Assembly: GCA_013140955.1 (NCBI GenBank)
Contig: JABFRY010000177.1
Span: 1-5,634, forward strand
From: Acidobacteriota bacterium
Lineage (GTDB): Bacteria; Acidobacteriota; Vicinamibacteria; Vicinamibacterales; UBA2999
DNA: 5,634 bases
Direction: 5' to 3'
Shown: one piece after another, positions 5,271-5,634 of the stretch
Numbering within the stretch: the first letter of the stretch is position 1
How the letters are laid out: each line of letters opens with the position of its first letter
Program-made: the position numbers and the translations under genes
Notes under the pieces: model-generated
Database searches by the model: none
Told to the model about the DNA's origin: nothing
Seen by the model: only the letters and a program-made list of their open reading frames with translations

Positions 5271-5634
5271 ATGCCGACACGCACCCGTCTCGACGTCCCC
5301 ACGCCGGCCCTGCTCGTGGACCGCGCCGCCCTGGATCGCAACATCGCGCGCATGGCCGCCTTCTTCGCCACGGGCGCCTGCCGCCTGCGCCCGCACTTCA
5401 AGGCACACAAGACCCCCGAGATCGCGCGCCGGCAACTCGCCGCCGGCAGCTGCACGGGCCTCACCTGCGCCACCGTGGGTGAGGCCGAAGTGGCCGCGGC
5501 CGTCTGCACCGACATCCTCGTCGCCAGCGGGACAACCGCCGCCGGCGCGCCACGCACGCTGCAAGGCGGGGGAACCACGCCGGACGGCGGCGTGGACGGT
5601 CTCGACACCTTCAACATCCTCGATGGCTTCAATA
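5271..5634 (+). CDS. D-threonine aldolase / D-serine dehydratase-like PLP enzyme, 5' part, with anomalous tail
   Basis: 121 codons are visible, open to the window end. The N-terminus matches fold-III PLP enzymes with an alanine-racemase-like barrel: DVPTPALLVDRAALDRNIARM (8-28), RLRPHFKAHKTPEIARRQ (38-55) and GLTCATVGEAEVAAA (63-77). The HxKxHK motif gives Lys44 as the expected Schiff-base lysine. Relatives cleave D-threonine or other beta-hydroxy-D-amino acids, or deaminate D-serine, in the cytoplasm with PLP and a divalent metal. After TDILVAS (80-86) the expected continuation (normally a short N-E-V/I-type segment, then a helix) is missing. It is replaced by a Gly/Thr-rich stretch and DGGVDGLDTFNILDGFN (105-121), foreign to this family and similar in texture to an EF-hand or dockerin-like loop. 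Neither other forward frame restores the family. The gene is thus either broken or joined to unrelated DNA near 5529. The ATG at 5271 fits the family's usual start but lacks a ribosome site. Confidence 0.75.
   Translation, partial: MPTRTRLDVPTPALLVDRAALDRNIARMAAFFATGACRLRPHFKAHKTPEIARRQLAAGSCTGLTCATVGEAEVAAAVCTDILVASGTTAAGAPRTLQGGGTTPDGGVDGLDTFNILDGFN

Noticed and set aside
5061..5564. Extension of the envelope-protein frame upstream of 5060, and a second minus-strand frame at 5048-5632
   Set aside because: Both lie antisense to the recognised PLP-enzyme gene or in the divergent promoter region. They lack family similarity, while the ATG at 5060 is followed by a signal sequence and preceded by a strong ribosome site.

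Overview
This is a GC-rich window whose codons strongly prefer G or C in third position. It looks like an environmental high-GC Gram-negative bacterium. Acidobacteriota, Gemmatimonadota or a myxobacterium-like lineage would all fit, but nothing here fixes the phylum. There are five protein genes: four on the minus strand and one divergent gene on the plus strand. No RNA gene, CRISPR array, transposase or phage gene was seen.

Read in the direction of transcription, the core is a compact minus-strand operon of three genes. The first (3919 to 2177) is a 580-residue haem peroxidase/dioxygenase of the plant alpha-dioxygenase (PIOX-like) type, with distal His, radical Tyr and proximal His all present. 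The second (2177 to 852) is a single-domain Old Yellow Enzyme (OYE) family flavin oxidoreductase with a four-cysteine cluster near its C-terminus. It overlaps the dioxygenase stop by one base (TAATG). The third (814 to beyond base 1) is a catalase-fold protein, cut by the window edge, in which both distal-haem residues expected of a catalase (His and Asn) appear to be replaced. A fatty-acid dioxygenase, an enone/flavin reductase and a catalase-related haem protein together resemble oxylipin pathways such as plant jasmonate synthesis or coral catalase-type allene oxide synthase. My inference is a bacterial oxylipin or fatty-acid alpha-oxidation operon. Substrate and product cannot be read from sequence.

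Upstream of the operon is a 415-base gene-free region (3920-4334). It holds a perfect -35 box with a 17-base spacer, a 22-base imperfect palindrome over that -35, a 23-base tandem direct repeat in the predicted leader, and two neighbouring perfect hairpins at the end of the preceding gene.

The preceding minus-strand gene (5060 to 4335) encodes an unrecognised 241-residue envelope protein. It has a lipoprotein-like signal, fourteen exact-length ten-residue repeats and a C-terminal membrane helix, an arrangement that could bridge the periplasm. Divergent from it, on the plus strand from 5271, is the start of a D-threonine aldolase/D-serine dehydratase-like PLP enzyme. Its similarity to the family seems to stop about 35 residues before the window edge, which suggests a rearrangement or an assembly join.
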